This document shows positions 32,769 to 44,310 of a DNA stretch of 64,000 bases, piece after piece. The position numbers and the translations under genes are program-made. This DNA comes from Acheta domesticus (lineage: Eukaryota > Arthropoda > Insecta > Orthoptera > Gryllidae): positions 71,380,984-71,444,983 of the forward strand of contig JAHLJT010003656.1 of assembly GCA_031308135.1 (NCBI GenBank), given 5' to 3'. The number at the start of each line of letters is the position of its first letter. Within the stretch, counting starts at the first letter, position 1. Under the pieces are notes generated by a model. The model did not search any database, had not been told where the DNA came from, and was given only the letters and a program-made list of their open reading frames with translations.

Positions 32769-34294
32769 GAGTTGGGCCAATTGGTACTAAGATTGTTCAG
32801 CTGAGGTAAGAAGTATCACTCGTTTGATTTGGTCAGGTTTCAACCGGATGGTTGAATAAACATTATAAGTGGAAATTCTAGTTGGATGTTCTACAGTGTT
32901 CCAGTTCGCAACAAATTACTGCGACAGAATAAGAGAGTATGAACAAAACACAGTTATAAGGAATGAATCTGCAACAGAGTTGTTGTTAACAAGCGGTAAC
33001 AAACTACATTTAATGTAATTAGGGAGGTTTCAGAATGCAATTTGTTACTTCATCAATATTAGTTATCCTTCACGTTGTCAGAAACATGAGTTCATGTTGT
33101 TGTCATTCGTTCAAAGATTAGAAACTTGTTCTAGAAACAAAACATGCTCTAACTGCGTACTCTCTCATTCAAGACATCATAAAATTACCTCAATGATAAT
33201 AGGATTCCCGCCTGATGTCACGTTGAAATCAGATGTGTCATTGACTCTGCTTAGCCGCGAAAGCGGTCTCGTAAGGTCTCGCTCAGGCCTCCACTCCCAT
33301 TCGAACGACCTGTGGAATGCGGATGAACAGGTAACTGTCAAGGTGAAGGACGATTACTAAAACTCTCAAGTCAAATTTCTGAATGTGTTGTGTGAGCAGA
33401 AAAAAACATTCTTGGATATTTCTGTGCACTGGGTCATCATATTTGTATTGCTATGCTTACAAAGTTACATATCACAATCCTGCATTCGAGGAAGTGGTTT
33501 GCATTGTCCTGAAGAACTGATCATACAGCATTAGTCATTCCAAGCTGTTTTTTATCACTTCAGACCCAGCATCACGATAGAATTCTGCAGACGTCTGCAT
33601 TCGTGTGTTTTTTTTTATTTCAACGTTCCATATTGTTATGCAAAACTAAAAATAATAAATAAGTAAAGTATAATATCTTTATTTATAGATAATCCTATAA
33701 TACCAACATTGCCAAAGAGGCATGGATTGATGCAATGTTCTCTGAATGAGCATTAATTTCACAAAAATCTATTTGTTACTTTTTACCTGGCCATTTATCA
33801 AAAAATTTAAACCCATTAAATGACTATGTGGTTGAGCCGGTGGCCTTAAACCCGTTACGAATTTACTCGAAATTTCTAAACTCTCAACACTGAACCTTAG
33901 GTAATCCCCTCAGGGAGCCTTTGCATCCTTTCAGAGTTGAGAAAGTGAAACCGTATAACACTGCAAGGAAAAACACAAAGGAAAAATCTGTAGTCACAAG
34001 ATACGCACACCCTAATCTCAATTCTTTCTATACATACTTCCATTCTTCGAACCACAACCAGTACATGAATACAAATGCTATAGAAACTCGCACGTAAAAG
34101 TGGAAGCTCTTTTTCTCTTACCATAAACATTATTTTATTCCCAACATTAAACTATAAAAATTGTAGTACTACGTCCAAAAATCGTCTCCTTTTCTAATAT
34201 AGCATAAAATACTCGCGGACTGCCCCACCTGTCTTGATCAAATTATCGGCTTGTCTTTCTCGCGTTAACGGGTCTGCGCGGGAGGCAGAGCGCG
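32769..34294. other. AT-rich DNA, no gene
   Basis: Frames at 33094-33360 (plus) and 33897-34130 (minus) lack domains. No repeat with definable borders. Confidence 0.35.
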
Positions 34295-34781
34295 CAGAGG
34301 TGTCCAACTTGCAAGGCCTCTAGGGCCACACTTACAATATTTTATACGGTTGCGGGCCATATTACTGGGCCATATTACTGGGACAATCCACGCCTGGCTT
34401 CCCCGTATTGTTGATCTCGACAATTTGCCTGGCTGCTCTGAAACCGGGGGGCGGGTGCATGAACCATGCATGATATCAGTTCGTACCATACGTACATTGG
34501 GATAATTTTGAAATCTACAATGGGATGGGAAATCAACAAATTTACAACACGTTGGGGTGATTTTCAGTTGCTGCATTTACTATAAAAAAATTATTAAATC
34601 TAAACTTAACCGATTTTTACATTAAAGGGGGTGTTGACCTCGGCGCCAGCGCTAGCCTCACAATATTCTCGATCGACATGGAGGAATGGAACTTTCACTT
34701 TGACTAATAACGTTTCGCGGGTTACAATAAATGGCACCGCGACCCGCCTGCGGCCCGCGGGCCGACAGTTGGACAGCCCTG
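34295..34781. mobile_element. hAT-like non-autonomous transposon (487 bp)
   Basis: The left terminus CAGAGGTGTCCAACTTGCAA is followed by a GGCC-rich part ending in GGGCCACA. The right terminus GGCCCGCGGGCCGACAGTTG is followed by GACAGCCCTG. The ends CAG(A/G)G-TGTCCAACT / AGTTGGACA-CCCTG fit the short terminal repeats known for hAT elements. No 8-bp target duplication was found by eye (AGAGCGCG left, ACGTAGAC right), so ends or flanks have decayed. The interior has no transposase frame. Confidence 0.65.
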
Positions 34782-35639
34782 ACGTAGACAAACAGTTAAA
34801 ACAAATGGTAAATGGAACGCGTGTTACAGATCCTGTTTCAAAAATGTTAAAAACGAGAAATGGGGTTACGTTCGTTCATAAAAAGAAACGCTAATTCCAA
34901 AGGGTCAATTTTACTCACTGCGTTGGCTCAACTGTCATTGTTGAGTTGACGCTTGAGGCTCTGTTTTGGCCTCAGCAATGAAAATAAACATCATTTTGTC
35001 CAGCCAACACATAATTCGCTAGGCATTTTTCAACGAAATAGATACAAAACTTCTGATCGTGAATTCCTCACTCGCGTAACAACTCCTTAAGAATTTCTGC
35101 TACCTAATTCCACATGTGTTGATTGAGTCATATTTCTCGGCACATCAACGGCACGTCAGGACTTCCCGGTCAGAGGCACTGCAGTGGCATCAGTTGAATA
35201 GTTACCCCGAGTAGAGATGTAGCACTCAAAAGGAAAAGTTTTCAGGAAATATAAAAAAACTCTAATCAATGTAAATTAATTTTTTTCTGTAAAAAAAAAA
35301 CTTGCATACCAACAATATATTATGAAATGTGAATCACTCTGAAGTCAAATTTTAGTCAAGGCACTACCGTTCATAATATACTCGCATCGATCTGACATCT
35401 TGCTTCAGATAGATCACTAGCCGCCAATAGAAAACTTTACCTAAAGAATAATATACTTTGGAATGGCCGGTGCGCCCTCAGAATCGAGGGGGCCGCGTAT
35501 TACGTCCAATAGGTCACTATTCCACTGATATCTCAATTTTCGGCTTTTTGTGGGTTAGATATGCATTCGTGGTGACAATCCAGTTAATGCCCCGAGCCAC
35601 CTCACATGTGTCCTTTTCATTTATGTGCTTGAGTTGTTT
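34782..35639. other. AT-rich DNA with a SINE-B head fragment, no gene
   Basis: 35152-35215 on the minus strand carries the family-B head (CTGCAGTGCCTCTGACCGGG in reverse). The remainder, including a poly-A run at 35290, shows nothing coding. Confidence 0.5.
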
Positions 35640-35920
35640 GTCAGAAGAATCTTGGTCGCGGGTGCGTCGTGCGTCGGGCAGTGCCAGGCGGGGCGCCGCC
35701 GTGACTTCCCGTGCCGCGGCCGCGGGCGCGCGTGGGCGCGGAAAGGAGGCCGCCTAATCCGCCCGTTCGCATGCGGCCCGCGCCCACCGCCCCGCCCCGC
35801 TCCGCAGCGCCACCCCACGCTCCCCCCCTCGCCACGCCCCTCGCCATCCTCCGCCCAGCCCCTTCCCCACGCCCCGCCCCGTCCTCACCACCCACCCTCA
35901 CCACCCACCCCTCCACGACT
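35640..35920. repeat. GC-rich island ending in C-rich simple sequence
   Basis: CpG-rich sequence grades into CCACGCCCC, CCTCACCACCCACCC-type repeats just before the SINE head at 35921. It is open on both strands with Arg/Pro-rich artefact frames. Confidence 0.6.
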
Positions 35921-36690
35921 AGGAGAAGTGGCATCAGCTCTGTGGTCACGGGGTAAAAGTTCTTTGGTCAATTTTTGGCGAAATTGGGCTAAGTACTAAA
36001 ATTACTAGTTAAGTATCTCCATTTTATTTTAGTAAAACGACCAAATTCAAATGTTGACTTCTTAACGAGAAAAAAGCGATGACAAATAGCGTTAAGCATA
36101 GGAAGAAGTGTTGGCTCAATAATCTAACCCTTGTTTTCTCCAAACTCCAAAATAACTTTGACTTAAGAGCTTTTACCCTGTGATCACAGAACTAATGGCA
36201 CTGCAGTCCCTCTGACCGGGAGATTCTAGGTTAGAGTCATAACGGGGCAGGATTTTCGATTCTAGCTAAATAGCTAGGTCGAATTCAGTCGCTGTCTGGA
36301 GGAGATGTCTAGCGGGCGGCTGCTCTAATTGGTGGCTTTGCGTGGTTTATCCCTTCAACACCAGCTGAATACAGTAGCAGTACCTTAACAAACCAGTCAT
36401 GAACCGCGCGCGAATTTTCCTTCCCCTTCCTTGTCCTATCCTCACCCCTTACACATAAACTTATGTTAACATGTGGTATACTACCGCAGGAGCCTTGAGC
36501 TTGTCCCGATTGGGGCGGTGTCCCGCTGGTGGGAGATTTCCTGGTTGGGGAGGTTCCCGCTAGCCGACGGTAGGTCGGCGCCGGATCTTGCAATCCAGCG
36601 GGAGAAGACCTCCGCCATATCCCGCGGTAAACATGCATTACACTTACGGGATCTTAGCAATTGCCGCGCCCGGAATCACTAATCAATCAA
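35921..36690 (+). mobile_element. Family-B SINE split by an inserted foldback element
   Basis: The SINE head GGAGAAGTGGCATCAG (35922-35937) is separated from the rest of the SINE, which resumes at ACTAATGGCACTGCAGT (36191) and runs to AATCACTAATCAATCAA at 36690. Body blocks match the copy at 13420 (TAGCTAGGTCGAATTCAGTC, GGGGCGGTGTCCCGCTGGTG). The interruption is the inverted-repeat element at 35938-36190. Confidence 0.75.
35938..36190. mobile_element. Foldback element inside the family-B SINE
   Basis: The left arm CTCTGTGGTCACGGGGTAAA (from 35938) is the imperfect reverse complement of the right arm TTTACCCTGTGATCACAGA (36172-36190). The interior of about 200 bp is AT-rich and non-coding. 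Its position between two parts of a SINE head fixes its borders to within a few bases. Confidence 0.75.
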
Positions 36691-36965
36691 AATCATCCTC
36701 CCGCTCCGCCCCGCCCCGCCACACCCCGCCCCGCCACGCCACGCCCCGCCACGCCCCGCCACGTCCCGCCACGCCCCGCCACGCCACTCCACTCCACGCC
36801 ACGCCACTCCACGCCCTGCTCCAACCTCACCGCCGCGCCGCGCCACGCCACGCCACTCCACGCCCTGCTCCACCCTCACCGCCGCGCCGCGCCGCGCCGC
36901 GCCGCACCACGCCACCCCACGCCCACGTCCAGCCGCTCCGCGTCCGCGTGCAGCCTCCAGTGCCA
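36691..36965. repeat. C-rich minisatellite (CGCCACGCC-type) with a 49-bp higher unit
   Basis: CCGCCACGCCCCGCCACG-type units begin at the 3' end of the SINE. A longer unit with ACGCCCTGCTCCA is repeated 49 bp apart (36811 and 36860), followed by CACCGCCGCGCCGCGCC each time. Frames spanning it are artefacts. Confidence 0.85.
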
Positions 36966-37124
36966 CGCCCCCTTGGGCATTCATTCGGCTGGATTGTCGC
37001 CTCAGAGCACTGGAGATCAAATTCCGGTTGCTACAGGTTGGGTTTGTGATTGACTAGGCGAGTTTTATGGATGTTTCACCTCTCCCACTCGATCGCCGCA
37101 TCTACTTGATCATGTGTCATTTGT

Positions 37125-37415
37125 CATATCGATGACTCGGTGGCGGTGGGGGCTCTTTGTAACATCGTTGCTTATACAGTCTTGTTGACCAGGAGGTTCT
37201 AAGGTTCGAGTTCCGCCGGTGGCTGATTTTAGGTACTACCTGCCTAATTGGGTCGGAATCAATCACTGTGGGTGAAACTATTAGTGGACAGCTTCTCTGA
37301 TGGTTAGTTTTCCATGGTTTATCCGGGCAATACCAGGCGAAAAAGTACCTTATATAAAACAGGCCGTCGGTTTCCTTCTTCTTCATTTCCTTCTTCCTAA
37401 ATACTAACTCACTTC
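37125..37415 (+). mobile_element. Family-B SINE, diverged and 3'-truncated
   Basis: A tRNA-like box B (AGGTTCGAGTTCCGCC) is followed by TGCCTAATTGGGTCGGAATC, GGTTAGTTTTCCATGGTTTA and ACCAGGCGAAAAAGTACC, then a C/T-rich block. It matches the first 280 bp of the family but is more diverged than other copies. Confidence 0.65.
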
Positions 37416-40084
37416 ATTTAATCATCTCTCTAAAAATTAATGCACTATCTCACGTAACGTCCCACTGACTCATGTCAGAAATCATAATACAACTTCTGCT
37501 GCTATTCGTCTGACTGGAAGAGCATCAAAGCGCTAGATTTCTCTCTCGCTGGTTATTGTTATATTTTTTTACATTTAATTCTCACATAAATTGAAGCCTT
37601 GCAATGAAAAAACTGTTTTGTCAGGAGTATCAGACATAGTACGCATGAAGTGTGGGAATTAGATCATTCTTTTACCACTATGAATACGCTATAGTTCAAC
37701 ATAGTCTAATGTTATTGTGTGTCACAATGTTCACATGATGTAGTTAAGCAAAGTAAGTAGTTGTTTTCATTAAAATATTAGCTTTAATCGCTGAGAAAGA
37801 TCCCATATTTAAACGTTCCCTCCTGTCTGTAATTCAGAAATATTGAATTGCAAGCGAATTGAATTGCACTTGCTGGCACTATGTAAATGATAATTTTCTG
37901 TTTACATCGCAGTTATTGTAGAGATCTAGAGACGGAAAACGATTTAAAAATAATCATTTTTCCTAGATTAATTTGTATATCTGTTATTCATTAATTAATT
38001 GTTGGCCTTTAAAAGAAAATAATTGCAGAATTGTGGTTAGTAGTTTTGTTTTTGATAATCACGTATTTTTATCCACGTTTAATTAAACGTTTCTTAATAT
38101 TATTAGTTCACACTAATGTGCATCTGCTAAATTGATAATATTTAAATTAATCTACGAGCACAACACAAATGAGAATTTTGTGTTACATCGCTGTTAATGT
38201 AGAGATCTAATTATTTAGCGGCTTCGTTGAGTCGATCACACTTCTACCTACGTCATAACCTCGAATACGTTGACATTTATATAATATAATTTTTGCCTCA
38301 TTAAAATTGCATTACCCAAAGCCTTCTTAAAGAAAGTTATTTGTATATACTTCGAAGCTTGAATGGCACTAAAAGTAATTGTAATTTTTTCCTTGGCATA
38401 AAAAATATAATAGAGCATAGACCAATGTATTTAACATTAAATTTCGTAGTTTGAAATCTAAAAATGTCAACAGAATTATTTTGAGAGTCATAGATTTGTA
38501 AATACGCCTGAAACTCTATAGAATATAGTTCGTAAATCTTTAATTTCAGTAGAATAATATGGCATAAAATAACACTCGTAGATACGTAAGTCACTGAAGA
38601 ATGTTTTAATCGTAAATTGATGTTGTTACAATAGATTCAGCTATCAAAATTTCTTATGCTGATGAAACACCAAAAACAATCCATGTTAAGATCACTCATT
38701 ATAATTCTAAGACTACATTCTGTAAGATATGGAAACGCCTTTTGCTCATTCTGGTTGGAATATTCTGAGTTTATGACATTGACTTTCTGTACTTACTCAC
38801 TTACATTGAAAAAAAATTAAACATTTGTCAATTAACAAGGCTCGCATTGAACACTTATGTCCAAAACAATTTTTAATTTATATTTAAAACATATCAAATA
38901 CGATCAGATTAAAAACATCCTCTTTTTAACAAATAACATATTGCATAGCACAACCCTCGAAAGATGTTGATTGCCCTTAACTTCAGGTATGAGCTCGAAG
39001 AGTCGCGGTTCTTATAGAGTGACTTCAGTCGTTAAAGACAGTTGCGATAGCGGTAGGTCATAGCAAAGACGCTCGAGCCAAAGGGGGCCGTGCAGGTGCA
39101 ATCGTGTGTGTGTGTGTGTGTGTGTGTGTGAAGGGGAGGGATGGACAGAGGGAGGGAGGGAGGGAGAGAAGTGGGTATCCAGTGCCCTTCCCCTCCAAAA
39201 CGGTCGCAGGGAGCTTACAAAGTGGACATTTGAAAAGGTTCCTGGCCAACGGAGCGCTTTGCTTTCAGGTGTGCCACCCATCGCCGCGTGCGAGTATTTT
39301 CCTCGAAGTCCGTTACTCCTCGTCGTATTGTTCGACGTTCGCGAAAACTACGGTACTGCGTTCTGCAACTGGCTGTGTTAAAGGCAGGTCTTACATATCC
39401 CACATGTGTTTTTGTGCTGAGTACATCATTTGGAATGGGAATGAACAAAGAATATAAACAAGTGTACTTTTCGCAGACAGGTCTATTCTTCGCTGAAAAC
39501 GTTCCGTGAACGGCGTAGTTATAAAACGCATTGAATTTCTACAGCATATTCTGCGGAACAGCAATGTTTTTATTGAAAAATATTTTACTATTGAATCTTT
39601 CAGTAACACCAATCTACTGATATATAGTTTATGAGAAAACATTTGAATATTCAACGAACATGTTCTTGCTTAATCGAATATATTTTTATTCCTGGCTACA
39701 GTCTACCATTAAATGGTGTGAATATTTACAAAATGTTTTCTCTGATATACTTTTCAACATCAGTGATATTTGTGACGGAACCTATTTAAAATAAAAGGCG
39801 AAGAAATAACCCTGTTTATGTTCAACGTAAGCAATTTAATTCCGGAAGGTCTTCATTTTAGAAAACGACATATGTAAGCAATTAAGTGCGTTACAACAAT
39901 TAAGTGAGTAACATTAATGTCAATTATTGGATGGAATCATGACTAGAACCGACTCTCTCATGAATGGAATTTGATTTATTAAACAGTGAATGTTAATATT
40001 AATTTTCTTAAATACAAACAATATTTCGTAATCTTCAATTTCTCCTCTTTTATACGAATTCACATAGCCATTATTGAAACAAAC
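37416..40084. other. AT-rich DNA with simple repeats, no gene
   Basis: It holds a (GT)n microsatellite at 39104-39130 followed by GGGAGGGAG-type purine repeats, and a direct repeat pair at 37886-37927 and 38169-38209 (GTAGAGATCTA core). Frames around 39012-39654 overlap on both strands without domains. Confidence 0.4.
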
Positions 40085-40089
40085 TTACT

Positions 40090-40200
40090 GGAGTAGGCCT
40101 GGATAGCCGAGATCGCTAAGGATCGAGGGCCGTAGCTGCTCGAAGGGGCGCGGGTTCGAATCCCGCCCCCCGGCTTGAATGCTTGTGTGTTTTCGTGTTG
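40090..40200 (+). mobile_element. Family-A SINE head (tRNA-Ser-like)
   Basis: GGATAGCCGAGATCGCTAAG (box A) and GCGGGTTCGAATCCCGCC (perfect T-arm and box B) are present. The putative acceptor stem (GCCTGGA with CCCCGGC) pairs only partly, and there is no plausible anticodon arm. It is followed by TTGTGTGTTTTCGTGTTGTCC, as SINE bodies are. A SINE head or tRNA pseudogene is more likely than a working tRNA. Confidence 0.6.
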
Positions 40201-40404
40201 TCCGTAAGTGTTAATCCTATAGTTCTTCCTACAATTAAAAACAATTACAGTGGTCGCTATATGAACAAGATGCTAAAAAGGGGGAATCTTAATATAAAGT
40301 CGTTCCCAGATCTCTGTGTGGTTAAATATGAAGTTCCGTTCGTAAAAGTATTTGAAAAATTAAGCTGAAGTGAATTCTTGATCAATTACTTATTTACTTT
40401 CTTG

Positions 40405-40841
40405 GCACCCCTCCCCCCTGCTTGAATGTGAATTTGGCGCCGACTGAAATTCGGGTTACGGATTTTCTCCTCCAGGTAACTCCTCCGAACGGGGCACCGT
40501 TCCAGACTCGCGACCCGCCTCCCCCGATATGTATGGTAGTGTTGTGCAAATGTATGTATGTATGTGTGTGTGTGTGTGTGTGTGTGCAAAGTCGAGGAAG
40601 GAAAGTTCGCGGGTGATCCATGGCCTTTTCATTAAGGAAGTGCTCGAGCAATCGCTTGATTTTGATTGCACCACTGACGGCCACTCATCAGAGCAGCCGA
40701 CCCCTAGAATTCTCCTCCTAATTTGACCTAGCTAACAAGCTAGTGTCGAAAATGCTGCGAACCGTCGGGACTCGAGCCTAGGACCTCCCGGTCAGAGGCA
40801 CTGCAGTGGCAACAGTTGATACCCTGAGCCATCTCTCCCGG
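40405..40841 (-). mobile_element. Family-B SINE, minus strand, with an expanded (CA)n
   Basis: From 40841 downward the minus strand reads CGGGAGAGATGGCTCAGGGT, ACTGCAGTGCCTCTGACCGG, CTAGCTTGTTAGCTAGGTCA, GGAGGAGAATTCTAGGGG, then a (CA)n/(CATA)n microsatellite (40549-40587). GGTGCCCCGTTCGGAGGAG then corresponds to the 3' half. The usual C/A-rich middle has become a microsatellite in this copy. Confidence 0.8.
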
Positions 40842-40909
40842 TATGAACTGAATGAAAACGAATGGCTTTCCACGGGGGCGTCACGGTCCTGTGGATTCCG
40901 CGAGCACCT

Positions 40910-41060
40910 GTTCGCCCAAATGGCATCGGGGGCGCGCGCGAACCGTATGCGCAGCCACCGGCACGCGGAGGCCAGCGGGGGCGGCGTGGGGCAATGGCGA
41001 CGCACAACCGCCACGCGCCAGGGCCCCGCCCCCAACATCACTTGCACCAGCGGTCGTCGA
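40910..41060. other. GC-rich block between two family-B SINEs
   Basis: It contains GGCGCGCGCGAACCGTATGC, GGCCAGCGGGGGCGGCG and CCAGGGCCCCGCCCCCAAC. Frames are open on both strands with no support for coding. Confidence 0.4.
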
Positions 41061-41065
41061 ATGCA

Positions 41066-41520
41066 AGAAGACTAATTCGACTAACTGGCTAGGTCGAATT
41101 CAGTTGCTGTCTGGAGGAGAATTCTAGGGGCCGCCTGCTTTGATCGATAGTTTTCCGTGGTTTGTTTGATCAACACCGGGCGAATGCCTGAGCATTTCCC
41201 TAACAAACGGGTCACGGACCGCACACGATCTTTCCTCCCTCTTCCTTGTCCTATCCTCAATCCTTACTTACACATACATTTACATGCACTGCAGTACTAC
41301 ACAAGCCGAGAGACCGGTCGGGAGCTTAAAGCTTGTCCCAGCCTGGGTGATGCCCCGCTGTTGGGAGGTACCTGGTTGAGGAAAACCCTGCAAGCCAGAT
41401 CTCATCATCCGGGAGAGGGGGGAATGACCGCCACCTTCCCAGGAAACAATACGCACTATACTTACGGACTAATGGCTTTAGCAGGTGGCGCGTCCGGAGT
41501 TACTAATCAGTCAATGCAAG
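41066..41520 (+). mobile_element. Family-B SINE, 5'-truncated
   Basis: It starts within the family at AACTGGCTAGGTCGAATTCA and continues through GCTGTCTGGAGGAGAATTCT, GTTTTCCGTGGTTTG, ACGGGTCACGGACCGCAC, GATGCCCCGCTGTTGGGAGG and a 3' end GTTACTAATCAGTCAATG. The head is missing, typical of truncation during insertion. Confidence 0.85.
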
Positions 41521-43585
41521 ACACCTTTTTGCAGTAGGGATTCACTTTCTAAATTGTTTTATTGGCTCTCAGTTTTCAGTTTCCATAAGGACGTCAACTA
41601 TGTTTCCATAAGGTAGTCAAATATGTGATTTATAAACACATACATCTTGTGAAGTAACCAAAATCATGTAATTACTTCCAAAATTACATGATGTGAGTTA
41701 TCGGCCCAGAATTATCTTATTCGTGGTCGTTTATATTCATAATATTCTTAATTTTACTTTTTGACTCTGGTAGTACGATACATAAATTTCATATATGAAA
41801 ATGAATAGTTGAAAATTATAGAATTTGTGTGCACTTTCCAAAGAGTTGTATTGATGATCGTATTTATATAAACATTTATTCTGATTTGAATCATTTAAAT
41901 TTCCTTCCTAACCAACAAAGGAGAAAGTGATTTGAGAATGGATAAATGTTGACTAATTACATAACATCGAGTCGTTCATTACTTTCGATAGAATTCGCTA
42001 CGCAAACGTTACCCCTTTAGTTTGTTTGAGATAGATTAACGTGTTTGTATAGCGGGTGCTCTCCTCCTATGTTCTTTCAGATCGAAATGAATTTGTTTCC
42101 TGAACACGGAAGGGTCGCCATGTTACGTTGAGGTCTGAAAAGCGGATTTGCTACGCACGGCCGGGGCAGACTGCCCATGTATGGCACAAAAGGCGGCCCG
42201 ACGGAGATAACGGATTGCGTGGCGATGCTCGCGACCCAAAATGGAAGCTAATTAAGAGCGTGGTGATCTCGTGGACAGTCAGAGCTCCTCTTTTTTAAAA
42301 AGTGCACTGGGATTTCAATTTATATGACATTATCTTCAGTGACTAAAATATGTACAGTATTTTTTTTAAATTTAAATACATATTAATATGAATTTTAAAC
42401 ATATTAAATATTAATATGGTAAACATATTAATATGAAAAATGTACTTCGCATACCAACGTCTTACAGAACTATTCATACCAGACTTTAAAAACGTATTTT
42501 GAAGCCGGTGTCTATGTATCGATAATAATTGAAAGTTATGTGTTAATGTAGCCTAAAAATATAAAATAGAACCGTGAAAAATTCTTCTATTGGAATTTCC
42601 TGTTGTTGTTTTTCAATCGTCTTGCAGAACTAACCTATTTTATTACCATTTCTTAGAAAAGTATTAACGCCGTACTTTAATATTCTCGTATATCTTTTGT
42701 GTCTAATCTACGAGAAATAAGAGTTCATGGAAATATTTATATTTTTGGTAAAAACCAAATTCCTGCACCGTCAGAAATTTACACAAAGAAAATCTACTTC
42801 AGTTTTTTTTTTATCAGATCAAATGTTTAAATTTCTTTTATGTACAGAATAGTTTCATTCTTTGAAAACCTAGGCATTCATACTTTTTGTGCATATCACA
42901 ACCGTAAGTGTAAAATATCACTGTTCAATTAAGGAGATCGCGGACTCAACTGCTGTACAACACGTTTCTCTATTACAAGGAGTCTATCAAAATTTGAAGA
43001 CTACGTTTGATTAAAAAAGATCACAATTCTGGTGAGACACTAGTTCACACTCTAAATTCTGATGTAAAAATAAATACGAGCTAAATATCTGCCGCCATTA
43101 TATTTTGTTTCCTCGCTGGTATAATTCACTTCTTACTGGAAATAAGAGACTTAGTTCCTACTTTTTACATTCGCCAACATATTTGCTGTTATAAATATAA
43201 GAGACAATTTACTTAACAGAATCGGGGCCAATCACTGATATAGTCAAGTAATGAGTAATTTGCATGATAAATAATTACGTCGCATACAGGTCTGGAAGTA
43301 ACACGGTGACCGAGTGGCCCTGGTCTCTCCTATTTGACTTTTAAACGCCCGCTCTATTAATTTGTGTATATCTTAAAGATCATCTCTACATCACTGCAGA
43401 TTGATCGTTTATTCCGTTGATCGAGACAAAATGCTAGTATCTTTACGGAAGTTACGAGCGAGAAAAAGCTCACTTAGTCCGCAATGAAAAACGCTGCCTC
43501 CTCCCTCCGCGCGATGCGATAAACATCAACTAGAACTTCATCGTCAAACAGCACTTCTCGCTCGTGTGGCAGCAAGTGCGTGCCA
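41521..43585. other. AT-rich DNA, no gene or repeat recognised
   Basis: No frame of note and no clear repeat ends. 42120-42250 is somewhat less AT-rich but not coding by inspection. Confidence 0.4.
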
Positions 43586-43754
43586 TCAGCGCCTGTTAAA
43601 TCCGCGATCTCCATCCCGCGCGGAATGCACTGGAGCGGAGGCGCTAATGAGGAGTTCGCGCGCGAACCCCAGCGCCGTACCGCCGCGCGCCGCCTCGCGC
43701 AGCTGAGCAGTGACCCGGTTCGACGCCCGCCCTGGGCGATGCGCCTCCGCTAAC

Positions 43755-44310
43755 GGCGCCCGCCGCCCGCCGCCCGCCGCCCGCCGCCCGCCGCCCGCCG
43801 CCCGCCGCCCGCCGCCCGCCGCCCGCCGCCCGCCGCCCGCCGCCCGCCGCCCGCCGCCCGCCGCCCGCCGCCCGCCGCCCGCCGCCCGCCGCCCGCCGCC
43901 CGCCGCCCGCCGCCCGCCGCCCGCCGCCCGCCGCCCGCCGCCCTCGACGCCCGCCGCCCGCCGCCCGCCGCCCGCCGCCCTCGCCACTTGCCGCCCTCGC
44001 CGCCCGCCGCCCTCGCCGCCCGCCGCCCTCGCCGCCCGCCGCCCTCGCCGCCCGCCGCCCTCGCCGCCCGCCGCCCTCGCCGCCCGCCGCCCTCGCCGCC
44101 CGCCGCCCTCGCCGCCCGCCACCCGCACCGATCGCCCGAACGCCCACCCGCCCGCCAAAACGCCCGCCCGCCCAAAACGCCCGCCCGCCCGCCCAAAACG
44201 CCCGCCCGCCCAAAACGCCCGACCGCCCAAAACGCCCGCCCGCCCGCCTGCCCGCCCGCCCGCCTGCCCGCCTGCCCATCCGCCCGCCTGCCCGCCTGCC
44301 CGCTCGCCCT
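43755..44310. repeat. GC minisatellite, 7-bp unit (CCGCCCG)n and derivatives
   Basis: A near-perfect 7-bp repeat runs from about 43757 to 43980. It is followed by a CCGCCCTCGCCG form with a 14-bp period to about 44112, an AAAACGCCCGCCC form to about 44240, and a CGCCCGCCTGC form to 44310. Because 7 is not a multiple of 3 and the unit has no stops, six long frames of about 200 residues open on both strands; none is a gene. The minus strand has GGG every 7 bases, a strong G-quadruplex pattern. Confidence 0.95.

Noticed and set aside
40090..40175. Candidate tRNA-Ser gene
   Set aside because: Box A and T-arm are good, but the acceptor stem pairs only partly, the anticodon arm is not plausible, and a SINE-like body follows.
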